Source: Amycolatopsis azurea DSM 43854
Lineage (GTDB): Bacteria; Actinomycetota; Actinomycetes; Mycobacteriales; Pseudonocardiaceae
Direction: 5' to 3'
Length of the DNA: 64,000 nucleotides
NCBI RefSeq assembly: GCF_001995215.1
Contig: NZ_MUXN01000030.1
Coordinates: 1-64,000, forward strand
The position numbers and the translations under genes were made by a program. Shown in pieces: positions 48,663-59,023 of this stretch. Within the stretch, counting starts at the first letter, position 1. Each line of letters begins with the position of its first letter. Below the pieces are notes generated by a model. The model ran no database searches, was not told the origin of the DNA, and saw nothing but the letters and a program-made list of their open reading frames with translations.

Positions 48663-49333
48663 CCGCCGTGGCCGAAGCCGTGCGCCCGACATACAGCGCC
48701 GATGCGCACTCGGCGGGAAAGAGTGCCTCGCGCGTGCCCCGGCCGGGAGAACCGGACGGCGAAGTGATCCGCGCGGCGATCCAGGGTGACCGGTTGGCCG
48801 TCGGGAGCCTGCTGACACTTCTCCGGCCGATCGTGATCCGGTACTGCGCGGGCAGGCTGGGCGGGGCCACGCGCGGCATCTCCAACGCCGAGGACTGCGC
48901 CCAGGAAGTCCTCATGGCCGTGCTCGTCGCTTTGCCGCGCTTCAGCCACCAGGCCAACAGCTTCCTGCCCTACGTCTTCGGGATCGCTTCGCACAAGGTC
49001 GCCGACATCCGCCGGAGCCTGGCCCGCGATCCGTCCGCGCCGGTGCCCGATCCGGAGCCCGAGCTGGACGGGCCGTGGAACCCGACGTTCGAAGAGGTCG
49101 AGAAGGCGGACCGCAGCCGCCGGCTGTCCCGGCTGTTCGAGGTCCTGTCGGCGAAGCAGCGTGACGTGCTGGTGCTCCGCGTGATCCACGGGTTCAGCGC
49201 CGAGGAGACCGCGGGCGCGCTGGGTATGGCGAGCGCGGGCGCGGTCCGCGTCACCCAGCACCGGGCGCTCAACGAACTGCGCCGGGTGCTGCGTGAGGAC
49301 CCGGACTTCGCCGGTGGGTTCACGTTCTTCTAG
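48659..49333 (+). CDS. ShbA/SigD-type RNA polymerase sigma factor
   Basis: 224 residues. Region 2 reads LLRPIVIRYCAGRLG and NAEDCAQEVLMAVLVALPRF, and region 4 LSAKQRDVLVLRVIHGFSAE with ASAGAVRVTQHRALNELRRV. It fits the ShbA/SigD subfamily of sigma70 group IV, which in Streptomyces drives expression of the housekeeping sigma factor gene and in mycobacteria is called SigD. The start, GTG 48659, is taken because of the coupled mini-ORF upstream. The 3' end overlaps the converging response-regulator gene by four bases. No anti-sigma gene is adjacent. Confidence 0.85.
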   Translation: MTAVAEAVRPTYSADAHSAGKSASRVPRPGEPDGEVIRAAIQGDRLAVGSLLTLLRPIVIRYCAGRLGGATRGISNAEDCAQEVLMAVLVALPRFSHQANSFLPYVFGIASHKVADIRRSLARDPSAPVPDPEPELDGPWNPTFEEVEKADRSRRLSRLFEVLSAKQRDVLVLRVIHGFSAEETAGALGMASAGAVRVTQHRALNELRRVLREDPDFAGGFTFF

Positions 49334-49977
49334 GAGGTCGGCTTGCGGCGTTGCGTGGCGTAGACGGCGGCGGCGGTGCGGCGTTCGAACCCGAGCTTGT
49401 GCAGGAGGGACGACACGTAGTTCTTGACCGTCTTCTCCGCCAGGAACAGCTTTTCCGCGATCTGGCGGTTGGTCAGCCCGTCGGCGATGTGGTCGAGGAC
49501 CCGCCGCTCCTGCGGGCTCAGCTGTTCGTACCGCGGGTCCGGGAGGTCGCTCTCGCCGCGCAGCCGGTTCATCACCGACGCCGTCAGCGTGCTGTCCAGC
49601 AGCGATCCCCCGGCGGCGACCGTGCGGACGGCCTTGACGAGCGCGCCACCGGAGACCTGCTTGAGCATGTACCCGGCCGCGCCCGCCATGATCGCGCCGA
49701 ACAACGCGTCGTCGTCGGAGTAGGACGTCAGCATCAGGCAGGCGGGCGGTGGGTCGACGGACGCCCGGATCTCCCGGCAGACGCTGACCCCCTCACCGTC
49801 CGGCAGCCGGACGTCGAGCACCGCGACCTGCGGTTTGACCGCGGGGATCCGCACGAACGCCTCGGCGGCCGTGGACGCCTCGCCGACCACGGTGAAATCG
49901 TCCTCCGCCTCGAAGACGGTCTTCAGCCCGGTGCGGACGAGTTCGTGATCGTCCAGCAGGAACACCGAAATCGTCAT
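49330..49977 (-). CDS. LuxR-family response regulator (DevR-like)
   Basis: 215 residues from ATG 49977. The receiver domain has the acidic pair DD (9-10), the phosphoacceptor Asp55 (AVLDVRLPDG) and Lys about 104 (YMLKQ). The C-terminal LuxR-type HTH is LSPQERRVLDHIADGLTNRQ and KLFLAEKTVKNYVSSLLHKL. With the neighbouring kinase it forms a DevR/DevS-like pair, which in actinobacteria senses hypoxia, nitric oxide or redox state. The ATG overlaps the stop codon of the kinase gene in ATGA, but the kinase lies upstream on the same strand, so the pair is coupled. The target sites are unknown. Confidence 0.92.
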   Translation of the reverse strand: MTISVFLLDDHELVRTGLKTVFEAEDDFTVVGEASTAAEAFVRIPAVKPQVAVLDVRLPDGEGVSVCREIRASVDPPPACLMLTSYSDDDALFGAIMAGAAGYMLKQVSGGALVKAVRTVAAGGSLLDSTLTASVMNRLRGESDLPDPRYEQLSPQERRVLDHIADGLTNRQIAEKLFLAEKTVKNYVSSLLHKLGFERRTAAAVYATQRRKPTS

Positions 49978-51521
49978 CCCACACTCCCCTGTCGGGCCGG
50001 CAGCTCCACCGACCAGTCGAGTCTCGTCCCGCCTTCCGGCCTCGCTTCGACGCTGAACGACCCGTTCCAGCGGGCCGCGCGTTCGGCGAGGTTCGAGACC
50101 CCGCTGCGATGGCCGGGTTCGGCGGGCATGCCGACCCCGTCGTCCACCACCGAAAGTTTCAGCCACCGCCCGTCGCGGTCGACCGAGACGTCGACCGACA
50201 CCGTCGTCGCCTCCGCGTGTCTGACCACATTGGACAGTGCCTCGCGCAGGGTCGCGATGAGGTCGGAGCGGACCGTGTCCGGCACGGTCGAGTCGAGCGG
50301 CCCGTCGAACCCGACCCGGGGTTCGGACGCGCAGCCCGCGTCCAGCGCGACGCGCAGCAGCTCCGACCGGAGGCTGCCCTGCGCCTCCGCCGGTTCCTGC
50401 AGTGAAAAGATGCTGTTGCGGATCTCGCGGATGGTGCGGTCGATCTCGTGCGCGAAGCCGGTCACGCGGTCGGCGACGGCGGGTTCGGACGCGAGCCTGC
50501 TGAGTCCCTCCAGGCCGAGCCCGATCGCGAACAGCCGCTGGATCACCAGGTCGTGCAGGTCGCGGGCGATCCGGTCGCGGTCCTCGAAGACGGCGAGCCG
50601 CTGCCTGTCCTGTTGCGCGCGGGCGAATTCGACCGCGAGCGCGGCGTGCGCGGCGAAGGTCTCGGCGAGCTGGACGTCGTAGGCGGAGAACGGCGTCTTG
50701 TCGCGGAACTTCGCCACCAGCAGGACGCCGAGCTTCTCCTCGCCGACGATCAGCGGGACGGCGATCGTGGAGTCCAGGTCCTTGATCGCCGCCGGCATCG
50801 CGGAAGCGTTGTCGCCCTGGTATTCGAGCACCTTCTCGCCGTAGTCCCGGACCACCACGGGTTTCCCGCTGGTGAACGCCATCCCGGTCGCGGTGCCTCG
50901 GGTGGGCACGGCGACACCGGCGAGCTTGTCGGCGTCCGGCCCCGGCGGCTCGACGATCTCGAAGACCAGCTGCCCGTCGCCGCTGGGCAGGGCCACCGCC
51001 CCCGCGGTGCCGCCGGCGACGACGCGGGCGCGTTCGGCGATGAGGTGCAGGGTCGCGGTCAGATCCTGGTCGGCCAGGAGCGCGCCGGTGACGTGGTAGG
51101 ACGCTTCGAGCCAGCGCTCGCGCCGCTGCACCTGGTCGAACAGCGCGGCGTTCTCGATCACCACACCGGCCGCGGCGGTGAGCGCGACGAGCAGGTCGTC
51201 CTCGGCTTCGGTGAACTCCGCGCCGCCCGGTTTGCGGGCGAGGTACAGCATCCCGAAGATGCGGCCGCGTACGCGGATGGGCATCACGCGCGACTCGTCC
51301 TCGGACGGCGGCCGCTCCCAGGCGTCGCCGAAGCGGATGAACTCGTCCGAATCGAGCACGCTCAGCGCGCCGAACGGCGCACCGGTCAGCTCACAGGCGG
51401 ATTCCACCATGCGCCGCAGCACGTCGGACAGGCTGAGATCGCGGGCGATCCCGGCCACGGCGTCCAGAATCCTGGGCGCCTTGGCGTCACTCGCCGCACT
51501 CACCCGCCGCACCGCCGTCAC
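49974..51521 (-). CDS. GAF histidine kinase, DevS-like with a shortened first GAF domain
   Basis: 515 residues. Two GAF domains (about 20-125 and 150-290) precede a HisKA_3 dimerisation helix with the phosphoacceptor His in DRIARDLHDLVIQRLF and an HATPase domain (LREALSNVVRHAEA, VVDDGVGMP). Compared with the heme-bearing DevS/DosT of mycobacteria, the first GAF domain lacks its middle 40-50 residues, where the heme-ligand His lies: the sequence jumps from FIRFGDAWERPPSEDESRV to VRGRIFGMLYL. The protein is therefore unlikely to bind heme there. It probably senses another signal through the second GAF domain. Confidence 0.9.
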   Translation of the reverse strand: MTAVRRVSAASDAKAPRILDAVAGIARDLSLSDVLRRMVESACELTGAPFGALSVLDSDEFIRFGDAWERPPSEDESRVMPIRVRGRIFGMLYLARKPGGAEFTEAEDDLLVALTAAAGVVIENAALFDQVQRRERWLEASYHVTGALLADQDLTATLHLIAERARVVAGGTAGAVALPSGDGQLVFEIVEPPGPDADKLAGVAVPTRGTATGMAFTSGKPVVVRDYGEKVLEYQGDNASAMPAAIKDLDSTIAVPLIVGEEKLGVLLVAKFRDKTPFSAYDVQLAETFAAHAALAVEFARAQQDRQRLAVFEDRDRIARDLHDLVIQRLFAIGLGLEGLSRLASEPAVADRVTGFAHEIDRTIREIRNSIFSLQEPAEAQGSLRSELLRVALDAGCASEPRVGFDGPLDSTVPDTVRSDLIATLREALSNVVRHAEATTVSVDVSVDRDGRWLKLSVVDDGVGMPAEPGHRSGVSNLAERAARWNGSFSVEARPEGGTRLDWSVELPARQGSVG

Positions 51522-51551
51522 CGTCCCGGGCTACCGCACCGGGCAGTGGGG

Positions 51552-52031
51552 TCAGGAGTGACAAACGCGCCCGGATCGCTCACCTGGTGCGTCGATCACG
51601 GACAGTGCTTCGTTACTGCACACGCCGAGGATCCTTCGTCCGGTTACCGACTCGATGGGGATCCTGAGATATCGGGAGTCCGTTCCACCAGTCCAGCAGC
51701 CCAGCGGCAGGGTCGCGAGCTCCGCGATCACGATCGGATCACGTACCTCGGAGGCCCGGCCGACGACGGTGACGAACCAACCGGTTCCCAGGTCCTTGGC
51801 GAACTCGTCGACCGCGAACGCCACCACGCTGTCGAGGATCCCGGCGAACAACGCGCTCTGTGACGGCGTCCGCACCACGATCGCGCCATGGTGGAGCGCG
51901 AACCGGGCGGGCTGGATCGCGGGCAGGGCACGGGAGGTGAACACCACCCTGCCGAGCCCGGCGCCCGCGAGCAGCGCCAGGCACTGCTCGCGGTCGAGCG
52001 TCTCGAGACCCAAGGAGTCGGACATCGGCAT
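51552..52031 (-). CDS. Flavin/F420 split-barrel (pyridoxamine-phosphate-oxidase-like) protein
   Basis: 159 residues. LGLETLDREQCLALLAGAGL, GRVVFTSRALPAIQPARFAL, HHGAIVVRTPSQSALFAG and GWFVTVVGRASEVRD are the strands of the PNPOx-like split-barrel fold used by FMN- or F420-binding oxidoreductases and by heme-degrading relatives. Length is typical of the stand-alone branch. It lies 30 bases downstream of the kinase gene in the opposite direction of reading order (both minus), so it is transcribed before the kinase; co-transcription is possible. DevR regulons often contain such proteins, which is consistent here. Confidence 0.8.
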   Translation of the reverse strand: MPMSDSLGLETLDREQCLALLAGAGLGRVVFTSRALPAIQPARFALHHGAIVVRTPSQSALFAGILDSVVAFAVDEFAKDLGTGWFVTVVGRASEVRDPIVIAELATLPLGCWTGGTDSRYLRIPIESVTGRRILGVCSNEALSVIDAPGERSGRVCHS

Positions 52032-52131
52032 CCCCGCGTTCTCGTAGTTCCACTGCGTCGAGGTCCACGGTCCCCGGCCTACCGACTCACCGGTAGGGCC
52101 GATGGACCCGCCTCATGCGGGGGATGCCGTG

Positions 52132-52575
52132 CTAAGCCTTGTTCTGGGCCTTGGGCGAGAGCAGGACGACAGGGATCTCCCGCTCGGTCTTGGTCTGGTA
52201 CTGCGCGTAGTTCTTGTAGTCCGCGGTGATCTTCGGCCACAGGCGGGCACGCAGGTCGGCGTCGGCGACACTCGCGACCATCGGGCGCGCGGTCTCGCCC
52301 TTCAGGGTGACCTGGACGTCGGGGTTGTCGCGGAGGTTGAGGAACCACGCCGGGTGCTGGTCGTCACCACCGCGGGAGGCGACGATGACGTACGCGTCTC
52401 CCTCGCGCAGCGGCGAGGTCAGCAGCACGGTGCGCGGCTGGCCGGATTTGCGGCCGATGGTGGTCAGTTCCAGGACGGTCATCCCGGCGACCTGCCAGCC
52501 GGCGCGGCCGCCGCTGACCTTCTGGATGACGCGGTGGACGGCGTTCATGGTCTTCAAGGCGAAATCACTGGGCAT
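52132..52575 (-). CDS. Ddn-type F420-dependent nitroreductase family protein
   Basis: 147 residues, single-domain. Conserved stretches are MTVLELTTIGRKSGQPRTVL, LLTSPLREGDAYVIVASRGG and HPAWFLNLRDNPDVQVTLKG, which match the deazaflavin-dependent nitroreductase (Ddn) family that uses F420H2 to reduce quinones or nitro compounds. The ATG at 52575 immediately follows the TetR gene on the same strand, ten bases from its stop codon, so the TetR protein probably controls it. The host must make F420, as actinomycetes do. Confidence 0.9.
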   Translation of the reverse strand: MPSDFALKTMNAVHRVIQKVSGGRAGWQVAGMTVLELTTIGRKSGQPRTVLLTSPLREGDAYVIVASRGGDDQHPAWFLNLRDNPDVQVTLKGETARPMVASVADADLRARLWPKITADYKNYAQYQTKTEREIPVVLLSPKAQNKA

Positions 52576-52585
52576 GCGGAGAAGG

Positions 52586-53368
52586 CTACTCCGCTTTCAT
52601 CGAGACTTCGATTCCGTCCAGGAGGACGGCCAGCGAGAGCTCGAAGGCCTCCCTCGCCTCCTGCTCCAGGTAGGACACCGTCTCGTCCTCCATCCGGAAC
52701 GCGTGCTCGCCCTCCATCCAGGTCAGCGTCGGGAAACGTTCGGCGAAGTCCGGCGACACCTCCTGGAGATGCGCGGACCGCGCGTACCACCACTCGTCGT
52801 CGGACTGCCCCGTCGCCTTCTCGGCCTGGCGCGCCTCCGAAGCCGTCCTCGCGGGCTCGCGCACGCACGAGTACAGCGCGCTGACCAGCCGTCGCAGCAT
52901 AACCGGGCCCAATCCGGTCCGGCGCAGGATCTTCACCAGCGCCTCCAGCACGACGTACTCGTTCGGCCCGAGCACCGGCCGCGCCTGCGAGATCTGCAGG
53001 ACCCAGGGATGCCGCAGATAGAACGCCCAGAGGTCCTCCGCCCAGCGCGTGACGTCGGCCCGCCAGCCGTCGCCGTCGCGGAAGGCGGACAGCTCGGCGA
53101 GCGTCTTGTCGTACATGAGATCGAGCAGTTCGCTCTTGCTCGGGACATAGGTGTAGAGCGCCATGGCCGTGCGGCCGAGCGTGTCCCCGACGGCCCGCAT
53201 CGACAGCCCCGCCATCCCCTCGGCGTCCGCGATGGCGATGGCGGTGTCGACGATCAGCTCCACCGAAAGCCCCTGCTTGGGGCCAGGGCGTTCGACGTCC
53301 GGCGGCTCCGTCCGCCACAGCAGCGCCATCGAGCGCCGGGGGTCCCCTTGAGCCGCGTAGACGACCAC
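52586..53368 (-). CDS. TetR/AcrR family regulator with TetR_C-like domain
   Basis: 260 residues from GTG 53368, with AAGGAG eight bases before it. The HTH follows a basic extension: LSVELIVDTAIAIADAEGMA, GLSMRAVGDTLGRTAMALYT and YVPSKSELLDLMYDKTLAEL. The C-terminal domain is the TetR_C type found in TetR-class drug sensors. It is divergent from a UvrA-like drug-resistance gene, with two direct repeats (TTACAG-N2-TAAA) between them, and cotranscribed with the Ddn-type gene. A role as repressor of the UvrA paralogue in response to a DNA-binding drug is likely. Confidence 0.9.
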   Translation of the reverse strand: MVVYAAQGDPRRSMALLWRTEPPDVERPGPKQGLSVELIVDTAIAIADAEGMAGLSMRAVGDTLGRTAMALYTYVPSKSELLDLMYDKTLAELSAFRDGDGWRADVTRWAEDLWAFYLRHPWVLQISQARPVLGPNEYVVLEALVKILRRTGLGPVMLRRLVSALYSCVREPARTASEARQAEKATGQSDDEWWYARSAHLQEVSPDFAERFPTLTWMEGEHAFRMEDETVSYLEQEAREAFELSLAVLLDGIEVSMKAE

Positions 53369-53379
53369 TTGCCAACTCC

Positions 53380-53424
53380 TTACAGCATAAACTAACCTCT
53401 GCTACCCTCACTTTACAGGCTAAA
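53380..53424. promoter_or_regulatory. Direct repeats TTACAG-N2-TAAA between TetR and UvrA-like genes
   Basis: TTACAGCATAAA (53380-53391) and TTACAGGCTAAA (53413-53424) lie exactly 33 bases apart, three helical turns. The second is inside the near-palindrome CTTTACAGGCTAAAG (53411-53425). Both are in the 78-base divergent region and suit a TetR operator pair. Confidence 0.65.
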
Positions 53425-53446
53425 GAGTTCCAACCAGGGGAGAGCC

Positions 53447-55708
<2,262 letters not shown>

Positions 55709-55781
55709 AGCCTCGGCGGGCTTCGCGGAGGACGTCGCCGCGCGCTTGCCGGACAGTCCCGCGTGACCGGTCCGGTCGCGA

Positions 55782-55832
55782 AGGGGTGTGTGGAAATAGG
55801 GACGTTCAACGTCCCCGTTTCCACACACCCCT
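55782..55832. repeat. Inverted repeat around AGGGGTGTGTGGAAA
   Basis: AGGGGTGTGTGGAAATAGGG with ACGTT pairs with AACGTCCCCGTTTCCACACA plus CCCCT, with an interruption of two bases and a one-base loop. It lies about 75 bases after the UvrA-like stop codon in a 390-base gap without genes; likely terminator or a dispersed repeat. Confidence 0.75.
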
Positions 55833-55947
55833 CACCCAGAGCGACACCTCGCGCCCTCACCGGTTGGACACCTCGCCTCAGCTCCCGATAGGACACGAGT
55901 TTGCCACTCATGCCCCTTCGCCCGGCGCTGCCTGATGGTTCGGCGGT

Positions 55948-56000
55948 GTTGCGAAAGCCACCTTCGCAACGTTGAAGGTTGCGAAAGTGCCTTTCGCAAC
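55948..56000. repeat. GTTGCGAAAGTGG inverted repeat, copy 2
   Basis: GTTGCGAAAGCCACCTTCGC with AAC (55948-55970) pairs, with mismatches, with GTTGCGAAAGTGCCTTTCGC plus AAC (55978-56000) around GTTGAAG. Same loop and outer arms as 46419-46471. It fills the gap between the UvrA-like gene and the membrane protein gene. Confidence 0.75.
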
Positions 56001-56100
56001 ATCCCAAGCAGGCATGCCGGCGAGCGAGCATGACGCCGCGAAACCGTGCGAACCACCTGAACCGGGCACTGCCCAGACGCGTCCCTTATGGACAGTCGAG

Positions 56101-56961
56101 TCACCGCACTCGGGACCGGCGCCGGACCACTTCACGGGCGGCCACCGCACCGACAACCCCCAGTACTCCCAGAGCCAGCCCCGATGTCACCATCTCGATC
56201 GGCGAGGCCGCCAGCGGCGAAACCCCGGTCACCGACTCGATCCCGACCACCGCTGTCAGCACGGTGTAGGCACCGATCGCCACCCACACCAGCCGCACGC
56301 GCCGCTGTTCCGTCCAGTCCGCGAACCGCAGCAGCCAGGCGAGTCCCGGCACGATGAGGATCGCGTGCATCGCCACCGCGTGCAGCGGCTTCAGCGCGCC
56401 GGCCGTGGTGTAGGCGACCTGCGGGTTCCCGCCCCGCGCCTCGACGACGCCGCTCGCGATCATCGCCGCGCCCGCCCCCAGCGCCACCAGCAGCGCGACG
56501 AAGCCGAACCGCACCGCGAGGCGCATGCTCGCTGTCGCCTCCCCTTCGCCGCGCATCGCCGCCGCGGTGAACGAGACCGCCGTCAGAATGAGGACGCCAC
56601 CGCCCGCCGCGAGCGTCGTCGACACCGCGTTGTCGAAACCGGTCTCGAAGTTGAAGTGCGACGGTACCCCGCGCCAGGCCTGCATGCTCACCAGCACCGT
56701 CTCGACGACACTCGCCCCGGTGAAGACGCCGAGCAGCACGTTCCGCACGCGCGGCCGCACCGCGACGTACGACGTCGCCCAGGCGACGGTGGCCAGCGTC
56801 AGGCCGAACGACAGGCCGAAGGTGACCGCCTTCCGCATCGACAACGGCCCAGTCCACGAACCACCGGACACGATCAGCACGACCGCGTGCGCGAGACCGC
56901 TGAGGAACAGGAGCGCCCCCGTCACGTAGGCGACGCGTTCGCTCGTCCGTATCTCCTTCAT
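56101..56961 (-). CDS. Integral membrane protein of unknown function
   Basis: 286 residues from ATG 56961 (another ATG lies 36 bases upstream). Seven or eight hydrophobic segments, for example VAYVTGALLFLSGLAHAVVL, KAVTFGLSFGLTLATVAWAT, AILIVPGLAWLLRFADWTEQ and EMVTSGLALGVLGVVGAVAA. Short, basic C-terminal tail (RRRSRVR). I do not recognise the family; the layout of loops with aromatic and Gly residues resembles actinobacterial heme-copper-linked or small transport membrane proteins only weakly. It diverges from the metallophosphoesterase gene, with about 138 bases between the starts. Confidence 0.6.
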   Translation of the reverse strand: MKEIRTSERVAYVTGALLFLSGLAHAVVLIVSGGSWTGPLSMRKAVTFGLSFGLTLATVAWATSYVAVRPRVRNVLLGVFTGASVVETVLVSMQAWRGVPSHFNFETGFDNAVSTTLAAGGGVLILTAVSFTAAAMRGEGEATASMRLAVRFGFVALLVALGAGAAMIASGVVEARGGNPQVAYTTAGALKPLHAVAMHAILIVPGLAWLLRFADWTEQRRVRLVWVAIGAYTVLTAVVGIESVTGVSPLAASPIEMVTSGLALGVLGVVGAVAAREVVRRRSRVR

Positions 56962-57098
56962 ACGAACGAGTGTCTTGCGGTTCCGCTCACCAGGCATCGG
57001 CCCAGGAGCGACACCTCAAGTACGTCCGTTTACGTAGCTGAGAGCCCCTCAGCGAGGACGGCGGTAGAGACCGATGGTCTGTTAGTCTCGTCGTCATC

Positions 57099-58232
57099 AT
57101 GCCCCGCATCCTCGCCCGTGTCGCCGCACTGATCGCCGTTCTCGCTCTCCTGTTCGGAGTGCCGTGGTGGACGATCATCGGCTCCCCCGAACTCCCGGCC
57201 GCGCTCGAAGTCCTCGGGACGATCGTGTTCGCCGCCGCGGTGGTCGTCGTGCCCGCGTCCATGATCCTCGGCCACGGCCCGTGGCAGCGTGACGTCGCGG
57301 CGAAGATCGGCGACCTCTCCCTCGGGTTGATCTGGCTACTGTTCTCGTTGTCGATACTCGGAAACGTGCTGCGGCTCGTCCTAGCGCTGTCCGGAGTGGA
57401 CAGTGCGGCGGGGATCGTGTCCGGCGTCGTCCTGGTGGCCTTCGCGGCGCTGGCGGCGTACGGGATGGTCGAAGCACGGCGCGTGCCGAGGCTCAAGGAA
57501 CTCGACGTCGTGATCCCCCGCCTCGGCGCGGGACTCGACGGCCTCCGCTTCGCGATCATCACCGACACCCACTTCGGCCCGCTCAACCGGACGAAGTGGT
57601 CGGAGAAGGTCGTCGAGGTGGTGAACGAGCTCGACGCCGACGTCGTGGCCCACGCCGGCGACCTCGCCGACGGCTCGGTCGCCAAACGCGCACAGCAGGT
57701 CGCGCCGCTCGGGAAGGTACGCGCGAAGCTCGGCAAGTTCTACATCACCGGCAACCACGAGTACTTCGGCGAGGCGCAGGCCTGGCTCGACCACATGCGC
57801 GACCTCGGCTGGGAGCCGCTGCACAACCGGCACCTGCCGGTCTCCCAGGGCGGGGACACGCTCGTCTTCGCCGGGATCGACGACCCGACCGGCGCCGCCT
57901 CCGGCCTGCCCGGTCACGGCCCCGACCTGCCCGCCGCGCTCGACGGCGTCGCCGCGAGCACCCCGGTCGTCCTGCTCGCCCACCAGCCGAAGCAGGTCAA
58001 GCAGGCCGCCGAGGCCGGGATCGACCTCCAGATCTCCGGGCACACCCACGGCGGCCAGATCTGGCCGTTCCACCTCCTGGTCCGGCTCGACCAGCCCGTC
58101 CTGGCCGGGCTTTCGCGCCACGGCGAGCGCACGCAGCTCTACACGAGCCGCGGCACCGGCTTCTGGGGACCGCCGCTGCGCGTCTTCGCGCCGAGCGAGA
58201 TCACCCTCCTGACCTTGCGAAACGGCAAGTAG
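57099..58232 (+). CDS. Membrane-anchored metallophosphoesterase (YaeI-like)
   Basis: 377 residues. Four N-terminal membrane helices (residues about 8-125: AALIAVLALLFGVPWWTIIG, LGTIVFAAAVVVVPASMILG and two more) are followed by a calcineurin-like domain: IITDTHFGP, VAHAGDLADGS, ITGNHEYFG and GHTHGGQIWP give the Asp, His and Asn metal ligands. YaeI-type enzymes dephosphorylate lipid or nucleotide substrates at the membrane. The substrate here is unknown. Confidence 0.9.
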   Translation: MPRILARVAALIAVLALLFGVPWWTIIGSPELPAALEVLGTIVFAAAVVVVPASMILGHGPWQRDVAAKIGDLSLGLIWLLFSLSILGNVLRLVLALSGVDSAAGIVSGVVLVAFAALAAYGMVEARRVPRLKELDVVIPRLGAGLDGLRFAIITDTHFGPLNRTKWSEKVVEVVNELDADVVAHAGDLADGSVAKRAQQVAPLGKVRAKLGKFYITGNHEYFGEAQAWLDHMRDLGWEPLHNRHLPVSQGGDTLVFAGIDDPTGAASGLPGHGPDLPAALDGVAASTPVVLLAHQPKQVKQAAEAGIDLQISGHTHGGQIWPFHLLVRLDQPVLAGLSRHGERTQLYTSRGTGFWGPPLRVFAPSEITLLTLRNGK

Positions 58233-58274
58233 TCACCTGGTCGCGACGCCTTCGGAGTTGCGTCAGGCGTTACC

Positions 58275-58297
58275 GACAAATTTTTTTGTCTTGACAA
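58275..58297. promoter_or_regulatory. AT-rich palindromes upstream of the DUF998 gene
   Basis: GACAAATTTTTTTGTC (58275-58290) and TTGTCTTGACAA (58286-58297) overlap and lie 59-81 bases before the ATG. TTGACA (58291-58296) can serve as a -35. The overlapping dyads suggest an operator for a MarR- or TetR-type repressor. Confidence 0.5.
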
Positions 58298-58355
58298 CTG
58301 AAGAGTTCGGAGCAAGGGTAGTGCCCAACGAACCCCGCCCCGAAAGGCCGAGACG

Positions 58356-59000
58356 ATGACCATCGCCGCCACCCGAACCACGACCGCCGTCCCCACCCGC
58401 GCCCTGCTCGCCTGCGGCGCGATCTCGGGGCCGCTGTACTTCCTGACGTCGTTCACCCAGGCCGCCGTCCGCGACGGCTTCGACCTGACGAAGCACCCGG
58501 CGAGCATGCTGAGCAACGGCGACGCCGGCTGGATCCAGGTGACGAACTTCCTGGTCACCGGTATCCTGATGATCGCGGGCGCGATCGGCCTGAGCCGGAC
58601 GCTCGAACCGGGCAGAGGCAGCACGTGGGGACCACGGCTGCTGGGCGTCTTCGGCGTCAGCCTGCTCTTCGCCGCGGTCTTCAAGGCCGACGCGGGCAAC
58701 GGCTTCCCCGTCGGCAGCGGCCCGGCCACCCTCAGCACCGCCGGGATCCTGCACATGACCGCCGGTTCGGTCGGCTTCCTCTCTCTGATCGTCGCGACCT
58801 TCGTGTTCGCGAGCCGTTTCTCGCGTGAGGGTCACCGCGGCTGGGCGATCTGCTCCCGTGCCACCGGCATCGCGTTCTTCGCTTCGTTCGCCGGGATCAG
58901 CTCCGGCAACGCGAACGCCGTCGTGATGCTCGCCTTCTGGGCAACGGTGCTGCTGGCCTGGGGCTGGGTCACCGCCGTCGTCATCCGTACCGCCCGCTAG
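58356..59000 (+). CDS. DUF998 membrane protein
   Basis: 214 residues with five to six membrane helices. TRALLACGAISGPLYFLTSF, FDLTKHPASMLSNGDAGWIQ and VTNFLVTGILMIAGAIGLSR are the DUF998 signature start; ILHMTAGSVGFLSLIVATFV and IAFFASFAGISSGNANAVVM follow. DUF998 proteins are conserved membrane proteins of unknown function, sometimes linked to stress response. It is followed after 23 bases by the alpha/beta hydrolase and probably co-transcribed with it from the dyad-bearing promoter. Confidence 0.8.
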   Translation: MTIAATRTTTAVPTRALLACGAISGPLYFLTSFTQAAVRDGFDLTKHPASMLSNGDAGWIQVTNFLVTGILMIAGAIGLSRTLEPGRGSTWGPRLLGVFGVSLLFAAVFKADAGNGFPVGSGPATLSTAGILHMTAGSVGFLSLIVATFVFASRFSREGHRGWAICSRATGIAFFASFAGISSGNANAVVMLAFWATVLLAWGWVTAVVIRTAR

Positions 59001-59023
59001 ACAACCCGAGGAGAATCCCCGCC

